This document shows positions 30,727-40,266 of a DNA stretch of 53,139 nt, one piece after another; position 1 is the stretch's first letter, and every line of letters starts with the position of its first letter. The notes beneath the pieces were generated by a model, which saw nothing but the letters and a program-made list of their open reading frames with translations, did no database searches and had not been told where the DNA came from. Both the position numbers and the translations under genes were made by a program. Source of the DNA: Candidatus Avelusimicrobium pecoris (GTDB taxonomy: Bacteria; Elusimicrobiota; Elusimicrobia; Elusimicrobiales; Elusimicrobiaceae); contig CACWMG010000006.1 of NCBI GenBank assembly GCA_902761975.1, positions 1 through 53,139 of the forward strand. The letters are read 5' to 3'.

Positions 30727-33700
30727 TTATGCTTCTACCGCCGCAAACGTACGCACAAATACGGCACTGACCCGCACGGATTTACCGGCAAAAATTTGCT
30801 CGGCCGCCCGGCGATAATCGGCTAATTGTGCCCGGTATTTTTCCTCCAGCAACGTGCGCTCGGCACCGGGGGTAACGCGGTCGGTTTTGTAATCAATCAC
30901 CCAAACACCTTGGGTGTTTTCCAACACGGCGTCCATAATCCCGTTTTGCGGGGTTTTATCCGGCAAGATAATTGTAAAAGGCATTTCGCATGCAAGCAAT
31001 TTACACGCTTTGATTTGCGCAAACAAAGGGGACGCTACAAACGGAGCTACCAGCTGTTCGGCCGGGGCGGCCTGGGCCGCCGCGCCTGTTTGCTGGGCCG
31101 CTTGTAAGCAGGCCTGGGGCACGCTAAAGCCAGGACGAGTGAGCAGTAATTCCAGTGCCCGGTGGCACACCGTTCCCAGTTCGGCCGCTTGTGCTTGAGG
31201 CTGGCTAAGTAGTTGGGCATTATTCTGCTGGCTTGGAGTTTTGTGTTGAGCCGTGGACAGCAACTGTTCATACGCGTGTTTGCGGGCCTCATACGCACTA
31301 CGCCACCCGTCCAGATTTTCCAGCTGGGTTTGTGTTTCACGGGTCTGCGGTAACTGTTTATAAATAAATGCGCGCGGCTCTATATAGGGGAAGTACTGCA
31401 CCGGTACCCGCAAATTTCCCTCCGCACAAATAAGGTCCGTTTGTTGGGCCGCCGGCCACAGCCCGGCAGACACAAAATAACCAGCCGCTTTTTCCGCCCC
31501 GGTACGTTCATCCGCACAAAGCAGTAACTTCTCTTTGGCCCGCGTAAGGGCCACGTACAAGATGCGCACTTCTTCACAACGGCTATGGCGTTTTTGTTCT
31601 TCTTCTAAAAATGCTAAATTTACGTCACAAATTTTCCCTACCCGTAGCCCATACAAGTTGTATTGCCACGAAAATAAATGGGATACCGGATGTGCCGCCA
31701 CCGCCGTTTCTTTGCGCGATAAATCGGCCAAAATCACAACCGGAAATTCCAACCCCTTAGATTTATGCACCGTGAGTACAGATACCGCATCTGCGGACTC
31801 ATCCGCCGGCGGTAACAGCAAGGATTCCGGGTTTTGCATCAGGCGTGTTTGCACCCCTGTTAAAAAGCCGGCTAAATCCCCCGGTTGTTGTGTTTGATAA
31901 GCTTGTGCCAACGCTAAAAATTGTTGCAAATAAGAAAGGGTACATTCTTGTTCATAGGCTTTGGCGCACGCTTGTTCAAAAAAAGAATCTTGAAAGATGG
32001 TTTGCAACAATTCGCACACAGACATACGCCCGGCCAAGTGGTGCAAGCGTTGCAATTGAGAAGCCACCGGGGCCGTGAGCGGGTGCGTAAGCAGTTTTGC
32101 AAACTCCCATTTTGTAGTTTGCGCCACCTCATATAGTTCCTCGTCGTTAAGCCCACCAAAAGGGCTTCTAAACACACCGGCCAGTGCAATTTTATCTTCC
32201 GGATCAGCAATGACACGCAACAGCAAGAGTAAGTCGTTGATTTCTTGTTTGCGGAAAAAATCTTTATCCATTTCCGTATTAAACGTAATGCCGTAGCGGC
32301 GCAATGCGTCGGTATAAATGCGCGCCGTAGTTCCCACGCGGGTCAACAGGGCAATATCGCGCTGTGCCAATATGCGCCCGTCTTTGAGGAGCAGGGTTCC
32401 CACATTCTGTTTAATCCAACGTGCAATTTGCTCGGCCTGGTTATGGCGGAAATCATCCGCCAACGGTTTGCCTTCCTGGGGGGCCCCCACAAACTGCCAC
32501 GCGACGGCACCCGGACGTGCCGGTTTATCTGTAAAAATAGGTACATACGCAGGCTGAAAGGCGGTTTGCTGCACCATGGCACGGGAACAAACCTCGTTAG
32601 CGGTTTGCACAATTTCAGGCTCACTGCGAAAATTAGTCTGCAGGAAAAATTTTTCCCCACCTTGCTTTAAAATTAAATCGGTAAATAACTCATACGCTGT
32701 AATATCTGCCCCGCGGAAACGGTAAATAGATTGCTTGGGGTCCCCTACCACAAACAGTTTGCCGGGGGCCAGCTGTACTTCTTGCCAACGCGTGGCCATG
32801 CCCGCTTTTTCTTCGGCTAAAAAGAGGAGCAGTTCCCCTTGCACGGGGTCCGTATCTTGGAACTCGTCCACAAAAAGTATTTCAAATTTTTCTTTGAGTA
32901 CACGGCGCACATACAAGTTTTGTTGAAGTAAATTGCGCACCCGAATAATTAAATCATCAAAGCTAAGCACACCCTCTTGTAAATACGTTCGGCGCACTTC
33001 ACGGGCAAGCGGGGTTACTAAATCGTAAGCAAGCAAAAAAAGGTATTGATTTTCGGGCGTTACTTTTTGGGCAAAACTAATCAGTCCCCGCGCTTGTTCA
33101 AAATCCGCTTCGTCCCAATCTTTGCAAAGGGACGGCGTAGGACACGGCGTATCCGCGGCAGGTGCAATTTCTTTGCCTTGCAAGAAAAGTTCCGTGCGGC
33201 GTAGCGAAGTGGCCGCCCAACTTAATGCTTTTTCCAGGTTGCGCGGTTTTTTACCGTGTGGCACATAAAATCGGTACAGCTCTTCCAAGCGTTTTGCTTT
33301 TTGCGCACATTGGCTTACGAGCAAGGCACGTTGGGCATAGTAGTCATATTCCACGGGTTTTACCGCACTTAACTCCTGTGCAAACAATTTCAATTCTTCT
33401 AGGGAAATTTCTTTTAATACTTTCTTCCAATCCGCAGGCCGCGGGGAAGAGGCCCCCAACTGTACGTCTAAAAATTGGTTCCATAGGCCGTCAAAAAGTG
33501 TTTGCGCCTTATACCCCGTATCAATTTGGGCATTGGGGGAAAGCCCGGCCTCCAGCGGAAACATTTTTAAAATTTCCGCACAAAAGCCATGAATAGTACC
33601 TATATTGGCCCGGTCCAAGCGCGCCAAGGCCGCTTCTGCCCGTTCCACAAGAACTTCCTCTTTGACCGAAAAATGCGTCCGCAGTAGCTCTAAGGTACGG

Positions 33701-33948
33701 TCTGTGGTATGGGTGCGTACCGCTTGCACCAGTTGCTCTAATTTGAAAATAAAGCGGGTTTTAATTTCGGCGGCGGCTTTCTCGGTAAAGGTAAGGGCCA
33801 CTAATTTTTCTACCGGAGTTCCTTGCGCCAGCACACACAAACACAAGCGGTCAATCAGTAGCGTTGTTTTACCGGTACCGGCCCCGGCTTCCACCACCAT
33901 ATTAACCCCTAAACGTGTTTGCACGGGGGTGCGGTCTTCGTGTGTCAT
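30727..33948 (-). CDS. addA: AddA-type helicase-nuclease subunit (UvrD superfamily 1)
   Basis: A 1073-residue protein that processes double-strand DNA breaks for recombination. The helicase starts with Q-motif-like TPVQTRLGVN and Walker A MVVEAGAGTGKTTLLIDRL. Further SF1 motifs are VLSFDDLIIRVRNLL, VDEFQDTDPVQ (Walker B), GDPKQSIYRFRGAD, LQTNFRSEPEIV, VLTVHKSKGLEFPVVIL and LYVALTRAKEKLLL. The C-terminal nuclease carries the PD-(D/E)XK core GVWVIDYKTDRV (about residue 1010). The start overlaps the addB stop by four bases (ATGA), as expected for partner subunits. Confidence 0.92.
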   Translation of the reverse strand: MTHEDRTPVQTRLGVNMVVEAGAGTGKTTLLIDRLCLCVLAQGTPVEKLVALTFTEKAAAEIKTRFIFKLEQLVQAVRTHTTDRTLELLRTHFSVKEEVLVERAEAALARLDRANIGTIHGFCAEILKMFPLEAGLSPNAQIDTGYKAQTLFDGLWNQFLDVQLGASSPRPADWKKVLKEISLEELKLFAQELSAVKPVEYDYYAQRALLVSQCAQKAKRLEELYRFYVPHGKKPRNLEKALSWAATSLRRTELFLQGKEIAPAADTPCPTPSLCKDWDEADFEQARGLISFAQKVTPENQYLFLLAYDLVTPLAREVRRTYLQEGVLSFDDLIIRVRNLLQQNLYVRRVLKEKFEILFVDEFQDTDPVQGELLLFLAEEKAGMATRWQEVQLAPGKLFVVGDPKQSIYRFRGADITAYELFTDLILKQGGEKFFLQTNFRSEPEIVQTANEVCSRAMVQQTAFQPAYVPIFTDKPARPGAVAWQFVGAPQEGKPLADDFRHNQAEQIARWIKQNVGTLLLKDGRILAQRDIALLTRVGTTARIYTDALRRYGITFNTEMDKDFFRKQEINDLLLLLRVIADPEDKIALAGVFRSPFGGLNDEELYEVAQTTKWEFAKLLTHPLTAPVASQLQRLHHLAGRMSVCELLQTIFQDSFFEQACAKAYEQECTLSYLQQFLALAQAYQTQQPGDLAGFLTGVQTRLMQNPESLLLPPADESADAVSVLTVHKSKGLEFPVVILADLSRKETAVAAHPVSHLFSWQYNLYGLRVGKICDVNLAFLEEEQKRHSRCEEVRILYVALTRAKEKLLLCADERTGAEKAAGYFVSAGLWPAAQQTDLICAEGNLRVPVQYFPYIEPRAFIYKQLPQTRETQTQLENLDGWRSAYEARKHAYEQLLSTAQHKTPSQQNNAQLLSQPQAQAAELGTVCHRALELLLTRPGFSVPQACLQAAQQTGAAAQAAPAEQLVAPFVASPLFAQIKACKLLACEMPFTIILPDKTPQNGIMDAVLENTQGVWVIDYKTDRVTPGAERTLLEEKYRAQLADYRRAAEQIFAGKSVRVSAVFVRTFAAVEA

Positions 33949-36947
33949 TTTTTAAGCTCCTCCAAGGTGGCAAAAGGTTGGCTCTGCCGCGCACGTAAAA
34001 GGGGCTTAAAAGCATCCTTGCGGCAAAGTTGGCTATACGGGCAATACGTACATAAATCGGACGGGCAAATGAAAAATTGACCCTGTTTAATAAGCGCACA
34101 CAACCCCACTAATAGGGCGCATGCCTTGGGGAAAATCTCCTCAAATTCAGCCGCCGACAGTTCCGCCTTTTTGTAATTGGCAATGGCTAACAAGCACGAC
34201 CCGGCCGACGTATAATCCTTCAGTTGCGGCAACTGTTTGGCCAGTAACACATATATGAAAGGTTGTAAAATCAGATGCGTAAAAATATCACTTACGAGCT
34301 TGCCGGACCCTTTGCGCGAGGATTTATAATCGGCAATATAAAACTGTTTGCGTGCGTCATTTACGTCTATCCGGTCAATAATTCCGCGCAGTTTAATGGG
34401 CAACGCTGCCGTCGGTTCTGCGCTTACGGTTTGTTCAAAAAACGCAGGGGTAAAATCGCCCAAGTTTTTTAAATCTTCCGTCACAAAATCAGTTAATTTG
34501 GCTGAAATGGTTTCTAAAATCAGCTCCCACACCACCGGGTAAATTCCAAACAATTGGTACGAATTGGGGGTATAGATACGCGCAATACTTTGGGCAATAT
34601 ATTTTTCCGCGCCCGTGTCAAACAGCGCGTGTGTTACGTGTTGCGCCTGAAGGGTTTGGTAAAAATCTTGCAAAATAGCGTGGTAACCACTGCCCCGTTT
34701 ATCGGCAGACAGTTCGTGGCGGCTAGCAGGTTTGTCCGGCTCGCCCAGGCCCAGCACCCGGTTAAAAAAATACTTTTGCGGGCATGTGCCCAGTTCCTGC
34801 AGAGCTGAGGGAGAAAACCCACGCGCATTTTCCCGGGCAAACACCTCTTTGCCTTGGCGAATAAGCCCGTCGTACGCGGTTAATCCCCGCCCGCCCGATA
34901 AATTTTCTGCTGACGCTAAAGAACGTTTAACAACCTCACTGAGTAACCCCGCTTGCTCCAAATGCGTTTGTGCATGACCGGCTAAAACAATTTGGCAAGC
35001 CATTTCCTGCGGGGTTAAATAAGCCGCAGGATACGCGCGCAAGCGTTCACTGAGCCGTCCACTGACGCGTGGGGCGTCCGCCGCTTGTAAATTAAGCTCA
35101 CACGCCCGCGCCAGTTGGGCTACATATACCGAAGGTACGGCTGGTTTTCCGTCCTGCGCGTAACGCGCATAACACACTACTAATTTTTCCCGCGCGGCAG
35201 TTACTGCGTTATAAAAAAGTAATTTTTCCTCGTCGCCACGGTCCAAACTGGCATTGATCCAATAACCCAAGGTGTCACGCAGTTGATAGCGGTAATAGTC
35301 ACGCAAGATAGGGTCTTCCGGCGTCATTTGCGGAAATTCTTTATCGTTAAGGCCTAGCAAAAACACCATTTTAAACTGAAGTCCGCGCGCACGCAGAGCA
35401 TCCGTAACCGTAATTCCGCCGCGTACCTGTTCTACTTCGTTAAAGGTAAGGGCGTTTAAGGCCTGCGTAGCTTGGCGTAGCAGTTCCCCCTCCCGGCTTT
35501 GCGCACGCACAAAGGAGTACTGTTTCATTTGTAGCAAGGTTTCTTTTACCGCCGCAAAAATTTCGCTATCTTTGCCTACAAAACTATTTTCATCTACCTG
35601 GGTACTTAAAAATTCCAGCAGTTGATTGACTCCTTCCTCCCAAGTGTGCGACCTTTGCAAGGTTTGCAGCGTTTGCGCCGCGTGCGTAATCCACGTTTGC
35701 ACAGCGGCCGTGTGCGGATTTTGTGTCGGTAATAATTCGCGCCACTGGGCTAAATCGCGCTGTACTGCACTTTGTTGCACCAACCGCCGCCAAGCCGCTT
35801 TATCGGGCTGTTTAAAATAGGGGGAGGAAAATACGGCCAAGATGTTTTCACGTGAAAACCCATGCGCCGCCAAACTGAGTAAATTCAAACAAAAGTTGCC
35901 CAGTGCATACTTAGTAAGCGGATAGCTAAAACTGGCATCCAGCGGTAAGCAGTTGGCCTTAAATACACGGCGGATTTCGTCCTGATATGGGGATAAACTA
36001 CGCACAATAATCCCTATGTCTCCCGGCGAAGTTCCCTCTTCTATACAGCGTAAAATTTCTTTGGCCGTATAGAAGACGGCTCCGTTCGCGTCCGGCACGC
36101 TGGTAATAGTTATCTGTGCATTGGGGGCACTGCCCCCCGCAGCAAACAAATAAGGGGCACTGGCTCCCAGGGCTCCTTGAAAGGGTGTATTTTCGTCTTG
36201 CGCCGGGGGAACGGCCAACCAGTTCGTTTCAAAAAATTTCTGGGCAAAATTGTAGGCCGGATGTTTGGCATAAGGGGCAAATACGGTAACCGGGTATGCA
36301 CTGCGTAACCGGGACAATAATTCCCACTGCCGCCCGGGCATATCGTAAAATCCATAGATAATAATGTGTGAAAAACTGTGTAAATACGCTGAATTTTCCA
36401 CCTGTTCTAGGGCGCGCTCAAAAGCCACTTGATAACTGCGGTAGCCGGGCACACTATTTTCAGCTTGCGTGTAGCACTTATATAGTTCTATGAGCCAACG
36501 AAAGCGTCCCCCGTCTTGTTCCAGCACATAATCCGGCATACTTTGCCAATGCTCCGCCAGGACGTCCGGGTCGGCCAGGGAGTCTGCCAAGTCCCGCAGG
36601 GCACTTTTAACCGCTTGCACAAACCCGGAGGAAACGGGGTAGCGGTCCAGCCCGGGGCGCGTTAAAAGCTCTTGAATTAAAAAATCGCGCAAATGGTTCT
36701 GCGGTAAAAGCGGCAAGGTAGGGCCGGGAACCTCGCGGTCCAAACGGCCCACTAACGAAGCCCCGGTTATAAAATGCATATTGGCCAGCCCCCCCAGTTC
36801 ACGTGCCAGGCGCGTTTGCAACCGCGCGCACAGCCCCGAGGACGCCCCAATAATCAGCCATTTATCCAACACGTGCGTACGCGTTTGGCGCACAAAACGC
36901 ACCAAGCTGTCTTCTAAAGCAGGATAATGGGCGTAATATAATTTCAT
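33945..36947 (-). CDS. addB: AddB-type nuclease subunit
   Basis: A 1000-residue partner of AddA. The start at 36947 (MKLYYAHYPALEDSL) is chosen because the upstream extension to 37094 overlaps the divergent gene and looks non-coding. The N-terminal Walker A region is degenerate (LIIGASSGLCARLQTRL), so helicase activity is probably absent, as in other AddB proteins. The C-terminal RecB-like nuclease has ELGTCPQKYFFNRVLGL, GIIDRIDV, IADYKSSRKGSG and FICPSDLCTYCPYSQLCRKD; the one early and three late cysteines should bind the 4Fe-4S cluster of AddB-type nucleases. Confidence 0.88.
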   Translation of the reverse strand: MKLYYAHYPALEDSLVRFVRQTRTHVLDKWLIIGASSGLCARLQTRLARELGGLANMHFITGASLVGRLDREVPGPTLPLLPQNHLRDFLIQELLTRPGLDRYPVSSGFVQAVKSALRDLADSLADPDVLAEHWQSMPDYVLEQDGGRFRWLIELYKCYTQAENSVPGYRSYQVAFERALEQVENSAYLHSFSHIIIYGFYDMPGRQWELLSRLRSAYPVTVFAPYAKHPAYNFAQKFFETNWLAVPPAQDENTPFQGALGASAPYLFAAGGSAPNAQITITSVPDANGAVFYTAKEILRCIEEGTSPGDIGIIVRSLSPYQDEIRRVFKANCLPLDASFSYPLTKYALGNFCLNLLSLAAHGFSRENILAVFSSPYFKQPDKAAWRRLVQQSAVQRDLAQWRELLPTQNPHTAAVQTWITHAAQTLQTLQRSHTWEEGVNQLLEFLSTQVDENSFVGKDSEIFAAVKETLLQMKQYSFVRAQSREGELLRQATQALNALTFNEVEQVRGGITVTDALRARGLQFKMVFLLGLNDKEFPQMTPEDPILRDYYRYQLRDTLGYWINASLDRGDEEKLLFYNAVTAAREKLVVCYARYAQDGKPAVPSVYVAQLARACELNLQAADAPRVSGRLSERLRAYPAAYLTPQEMACQIVLAGHAQTHLEQAGLLSEVVKRSLASAENLSGGRGLTAYDGLIRQGKEVFARENARGFSPSALQELGTCPQKYFFNRVLGLGEPDKPASRHELSADKRGSGYHAILQDFYQTLQAQHVTHALFDTGAEKYIAQSIARIYTPNSYQLFGIYPVVWELILETISAKLTDFVTEDLKNLGDFTPAFFEQTVSAEPTAALPIKLRGIIDRIDVNDARKQFYIADYKSSRKGSGKLVSDIFTHLILQPFIYVLLAKQLPQLKDYTSAGSCLLAIANYKKAELSAAEFEEIFPKACALLVGLCALIKQGQFFICPSDLCTYCPYSQLCRKDAFKPLLRARQSQPFATLEELKK

Positions 36948-37029
36948 AGTATAGCCAAAAATAGTAAAATAAAGGGTACTTGTATTATTGCATTTTAGGA
37001 ACACATTATCAAACCGTATTGGAGTAACT

Positions 37030-37827
37030 ATGATCAGTATTTTTGATGCCGTTTTGTTGGGATTAGTACAAGCGTTAGGGGAGTTTTTACCCATTTCCAG
37101 TTCCGCCCATTTGGTGTTGCTACCTTATTTCCGCGGGCAAGTGTATCAAGGACTGGCGTTTGACGTGATGTTACACGCGGCTACGTTGTTAGCCGTTTTG
37201 ATTTACTTTGCAAACGATTGGGTGGTACTGATTAAAAACGGGCTTACCAACCCCAAATCTAAAGAAGGCCGTGTGCTTTGGTATTTAGCGGCCGCTACTA
37301 TCCCGGCGGGTATTGCAGGTGTGTTGTTTAATGACTGGGCCGAAAATACGTTTCGTAGCCCGCTGATGATTGCAGCGTGCTTAGCCCTGTTTGCGTGTTT
37401 TTTATGGATTGCCGACAAGCAAACCGGTGCCCAAAAAGGCGACCCGGATATTTTTACCGCCCCGTTTATGACGGTATTTTTAGTAGGCTGTGCGCAAGCC
37501 TTGGCGATTATGCCGGGCGTATCGCGCAGTGGGATTACCATTACGGCGGCGTTGTTTTTGGGGATGTCCCGCCAGGCGTCTGCACGGCTATCGTTTTTAC
37601 TCTCCACGCCCATTATTGCCGGAGCGGCATTATTGGAAGTAACCAAGTTGTCTGCGGCTGATTTTAATGCCCCGTTATTTTGGGGATTTGTCAGTGCGTT
37701 TATAGGCGGCCTGTTAGTAATTGGCGGGCTCATGAAATACATTAAAACCCACAATTTTAACGTGTTTGTGTATTACCGTTGGATTTTAGCGGCCGTTATT
37801 GTAGGGTTTTATTTACTGCATAACTAA
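37030..37827 (+). CDS. uppP: Undecaprenyl-diphosphatase
   Basis: A 265-residue polytopic membrane enzyme (BacA/UppP) that recycles undecaprenyl pyrophosphate to the monophosphate carrier for cell-wall synthesis and gives some resistance to bacitracin. Hallmarks are LGLVQALGEFLPISSSAHLVLL near the N-terminus and MPGVSRSGITITAALFLGMSR near residue 158; these bear the catalytic Glu, Ser and Arg. The ATG at 37030 is preferred, with GGAG immediately upstream and the family's usual opening. Its 3' end overlaps the convergent phosphatase gene by 15 bases. Confidence 0.95.
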   Translation: MISIFDAVLLGLVQALGEFLPISSSAHLVLLPYFRGQVYQGLAFDVMLHAATLLAVLIYFANDWVVLIKNGLTNPKSKEGRVLWYLAAATIPAGIAGVLFNDWAENTFRSPLMIAACLALFACFLWIADKQTGAQKGDPDIFTAPFMTVFLVGCAQALAIMPGVSRSGITITAALFLGMSRQASARLSFLLSTPIIAGAALLEVTKLSAADFNAPLFWGFVSAFIGGLLVIGGLMKYIKTHNFNVFVYYRWILAAVIVGFYLLHN

Positions 37828-38460
37828 ATCCAGCAGTTGATACGGGCTATCAATTAGATGGGCCGGATGATAAGCGGCTAGTTCCGCTCTCGCGCGGAAC
37901 CCCCACGTAACGCCGCACGCTGTTACGCCCGCGTTTTGCGCCGTTTGCATATCCACCCCGCTATCTCCCACGTAGAGCGTATGTTCGCGGGGTTCATTAG
38001 TAAGCGATAAAATTTCTTGCACAATTTGCGGATTAGGTTTGGTAGGTACGTTTTCACGCTGGCCTAAGACGGCCGCAAACGAAACGCGCGGGAAGAAATG
38101 CTCCACCAACCGTTGCGTAGCACGTTGGTATTTATTAGAGGCCACTGCCAATTTGATGTTCCGTCCTTGCAGAGCCGTTAAGATAGCACTTATATTGCCG
38201 TAGGGGCGGGTTTTATCCCACAAGTGCGCGTCGTAATAAGCAAAAAACTCACCGCGCATACGCTCTAAATTTTCCGGCGTACGGGCAGTTTCCGGCAGTG
38301 CACGCTCTAAAAGTTTGGGTACCCCATTACCTACAAAACTGCGGCATTCCTCCACACTGCGCGGGGCAAACCCATACGACCACAATGCATGGTTGGCCGC
38401 GGCGGATAAGTCGTCAATGGTATTAAGTAAGGTACCGTCTAAATCAAAAATAACTAGCAT
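37813..38460 (-). CDS. gph: HAD-family phosphatase, phosphoglycolate phosphatase-like
   Basis: A 215-residue haloacid dehalogenase hydrolase. Motif I is VIFDLDGTLLNTIDDL at the N-terminus, motif II is the Ser/Asn in KLAVASNKYQR, motif III the Lys in VPTKPNPQIV and motif IV LYVGDSGVDMQTAQNAG. The cap domain is alpha-helical. This pattern fits Gph, which removes 2-phosphoglycolate, but HAD substrates are hard to predict. The ATG shares one base with the stop of the hydrolase gene above. Confidence 0.82.
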   Translation of the reverse strand: MLVIFDLDGTLLNTIDDLSAAANHALWSYGFAPRSVEECRSFVGNGVPKLLERALPETARTPENLERMRGEFFAYYDAHLWDKTRPYGNISAILTALQGRNIKLAVASNKYQRATQRLVEHFFPRVSFAAVLGQRENVPTKPNPQIVQEILSLTNEPREHTLYVGDSGVDMQTAQNAGVTACGVTWGFRARAELAAYHPAHLIDSPYQLLDLVMQ

Positions 38461-39356
38461 TATAAATACGTGCGGAAAAAGTCCGCCAGTTTTTGCTTAT
38501 ACGTAAATCCGCCCATTTCGCCGCATTTGTCATGCTTGGCACCCGGGACAAGCCACAAACTTTTGGGCTCGCCGGCTTGGCGGTACAAACGCCGCGCATG
38601 CGCGGCGGGAACTAAATTGTCGTAACGCCCATGTACAATAAACAAGGGACGCGGGGCAATTTTGGAAATGGTATATTTGGGGCTGTAACGCTCCGGATTG
38701 GCTTTAAGCTCCCGACGGATATAATGCAGTACGATTGGAAGTAGCGGAAAATAGGGCAAATGGTAGTGAATCCAGGCCCAGCGCGATACCACCCGCCGGA
38801 ACGAATAGTACGGCGCTTCCGCCACCACGCAAGCAATTTCAGGGTTATGGGCGGCCTCGCCCAGGGCCACCATACCGCCTAAGGATAAGCCGTATAAGCC
38901 AATTTTTTCACATTGTTTGGGATAGGTTTTTTTCAAAAATTCTACCGCTGCGCGTACATCTTTAAGTTCCAAATAGCCAATAGAGCTGGTATCCCCTCCG
39001 CTTTCGCCCAATGCGCGGAAGTCAAAGTAAAACAGGTTGTAGCCCAGGTCGCGCAGAAAACACGTATAGGGCAAAATGGACGAGCGGTTCATCCCCCACC
39101 CGTGCATTAAAATAATGGTTTTATGGGAATTTTCCGCCGGGATCCACCAACCTTTTAAGGCAATATGGTCTGCCGTTTGAAAGGTTACGTTTTCGTACGC
39201 AAGGCCAAACTCGTCCGGCCAGGCAAACAAGGGTTTGCGTTTGGCTTTGGGGTGCAATACTTTTTTGGCGGCACGTTTGCAAAACAACACCACCGCTAAT
39301 GCCAAAAAAACTACGCCTAAAATAATGCCCAGTAAAATATGCAAAATAGCAATCAT
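38460..39356 (-). CDS. Alpha/beta hydrolase, membrane-anchored
   Basis: A 298-residue alpha/beta-fold hydrolase. A single N-terminal membrane segment (residues 4-25, ILHILLGIILGVVFLALAVV) is followed by the hydrolase domain, with the oxyanion loop ILMHGWGMNRSS, nucleophile elbow YGLSLGGMVALG (Ser), and putative acid and base in HGRYDNLVPAAHARR and PGAKHDKCGE. It resembles the YqkD/FrsA-like group. No substrate can be named. Its ATG overlaps the NnrD gene stop by four bases. Confidence 0.85.
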   Translation of the reverse strand: MIAILHILLGIILGVVFLALAVVLFCKRAAKKVLHPKAKRKPLFAWPDEFGLAYENVTFQTADHIALKGWWIPAENSHKTIILMHGWGMNRSSILPYTCFLRDLGYNLFYFDFRALGESGGDTSSIGYLELKDVRAAVEFLKKTYPKQCEKIGLYGLSLGGMVALGEAAHNPEIACVVAEAPYYSFRRVVSRWAWIHYHLPYFPLLPIVLHYIRRELKANPERYSPKYTISKIAPRPLFIVHGRYDNLVPAAHARRLYRQAGEPKSLWLVPGAKHDKCGEMGGFTYKQKLADFFRTYL

Positions 39357-40255
39357 GCGTCCTCCTCTAGTTGCTTAAGTGCCAACGGAAGATGCGCCAC
39401 CAGATCGCGCGCCAGCACGCTGTAGGGGCTTAAACTGCGCGACGCTAAATCGCCGGCTAGGCCGTGCACATATACCCCGCACACCGCCGCTTGCAAGGCC
39501 GTTTGAAGCGAAAACCCTTCCGCACTGCCTAGCTGTGCCCACAATCCGGCAATCAACCCGGCTAGCACATCCCCACTGCCCCCCTTGGCAAGTGCCGGGC
39601 CGCCGGTAGTATTTTCAAAAAGTGCTTGGGACGCGGCAATAAGGGTGCCCGCCCCTTTTAATAAACAAACCCCCTGGGTCAGTTCCGCCAATTTTTGCAC
39701 CTGTTCCTGGCGGGCGGTTTCGCTAAGGGCAGGAGCCCCATTTAACAGGCGGGCCATTTCGCCGGGGTGCGGCGTAAAAATAGCGGGCCGTTCGTGCGGC
39801 CATGTACGGTGCCACCCGGGTTGACGCGCCAGTGCATTTAACGCATCCGCATCCACCAAGAGCGGCAAAGACAAATTTTCAAGCAAAATAGGAAGTAACG
39901 GACTTGGTCCCATCCCCGGGCCTACCACCGCCAAAGAGGGACTAAATTGTTCACAAATTTCCGGCAATAACTCCCAGGCACTTTCGTCTATTTCGCCGGA
40001 TGTATTTTCCGGCAAGGGGAGTGTAATAACTTCGGGCAAGGCGGCCGCAAACGCGGGCTGCATGCTTTTGGGAAGGGCCCAATACACAAGCCCCGCACCC
40101 GCCGTTAGCGCACTTTGGGCGCACAATAACCCAGCCCCGCACATCCGGCGCGAGCCCGCCACTACCAGCACCCGGCCAAAACTGCCTTTATGGGCATTTT
40201 GCGGGCGTTTAGGTAGCCAACTGTGAATTTGGGGCAACGTAGTTAAAGTACGCAT
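39353..40255 (-). CDS. nnrD: ADP-dependent NAD(P)H-hydrate dehydratase
   Basis: A 300-residue ribokinase-like protein that repairs hydrated NADH and NADPH. Typical stretches are HKGSFGRVLVVAGSRRMCGAGLL at residues 22-44, AVVGPGMGPSPLLP, LPLLVDADALNALA, AIFTPHPGEMARLL, and GGPALAKGGSGDVLAGLIAGL (about residue 222). It corresponds to the C-terminal half of E. coli YjeF; the epimerase half (NnrE) is not fused here and not seen in the window. Confidence 0.93.
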   Translation of the reverse strand: MRTLTTLPQIHSWLPKRPQNAHKGSFGRVLVVAGSRRMCGAGLLCAQSALTAGAGLVYWALPKSMQPAFAAALPEVITLPLPENTSGEIDESAWELLPEICEQFSPSLAVVGPGMGPSPLLPILLENLSLPLLVDADALNALARQPGWHRTWPHERPAIFTPHPGEMARLLNGAPALSETARQEQVQKLAELTQGVCLLKGAGTLIAASQALFENTTGGPALAKGGSGDVLAGLIAGLWAQLGSAEGFSLQTALQAAVCGVYVHGLAGDLASRSLSPYSVLARDLVAHLPLALKQLEEDA

Positions 40256-40266
40256 ACACCAGGTTA

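Noticed and set aside
36948..37094. 49-residue N-terminal extension of AddB
   Set aside because: It overlaps the divergent uppP promoter region and coding start and lacks similarity to AddB N-termini; the ATG at 36947 begins the usual domain.
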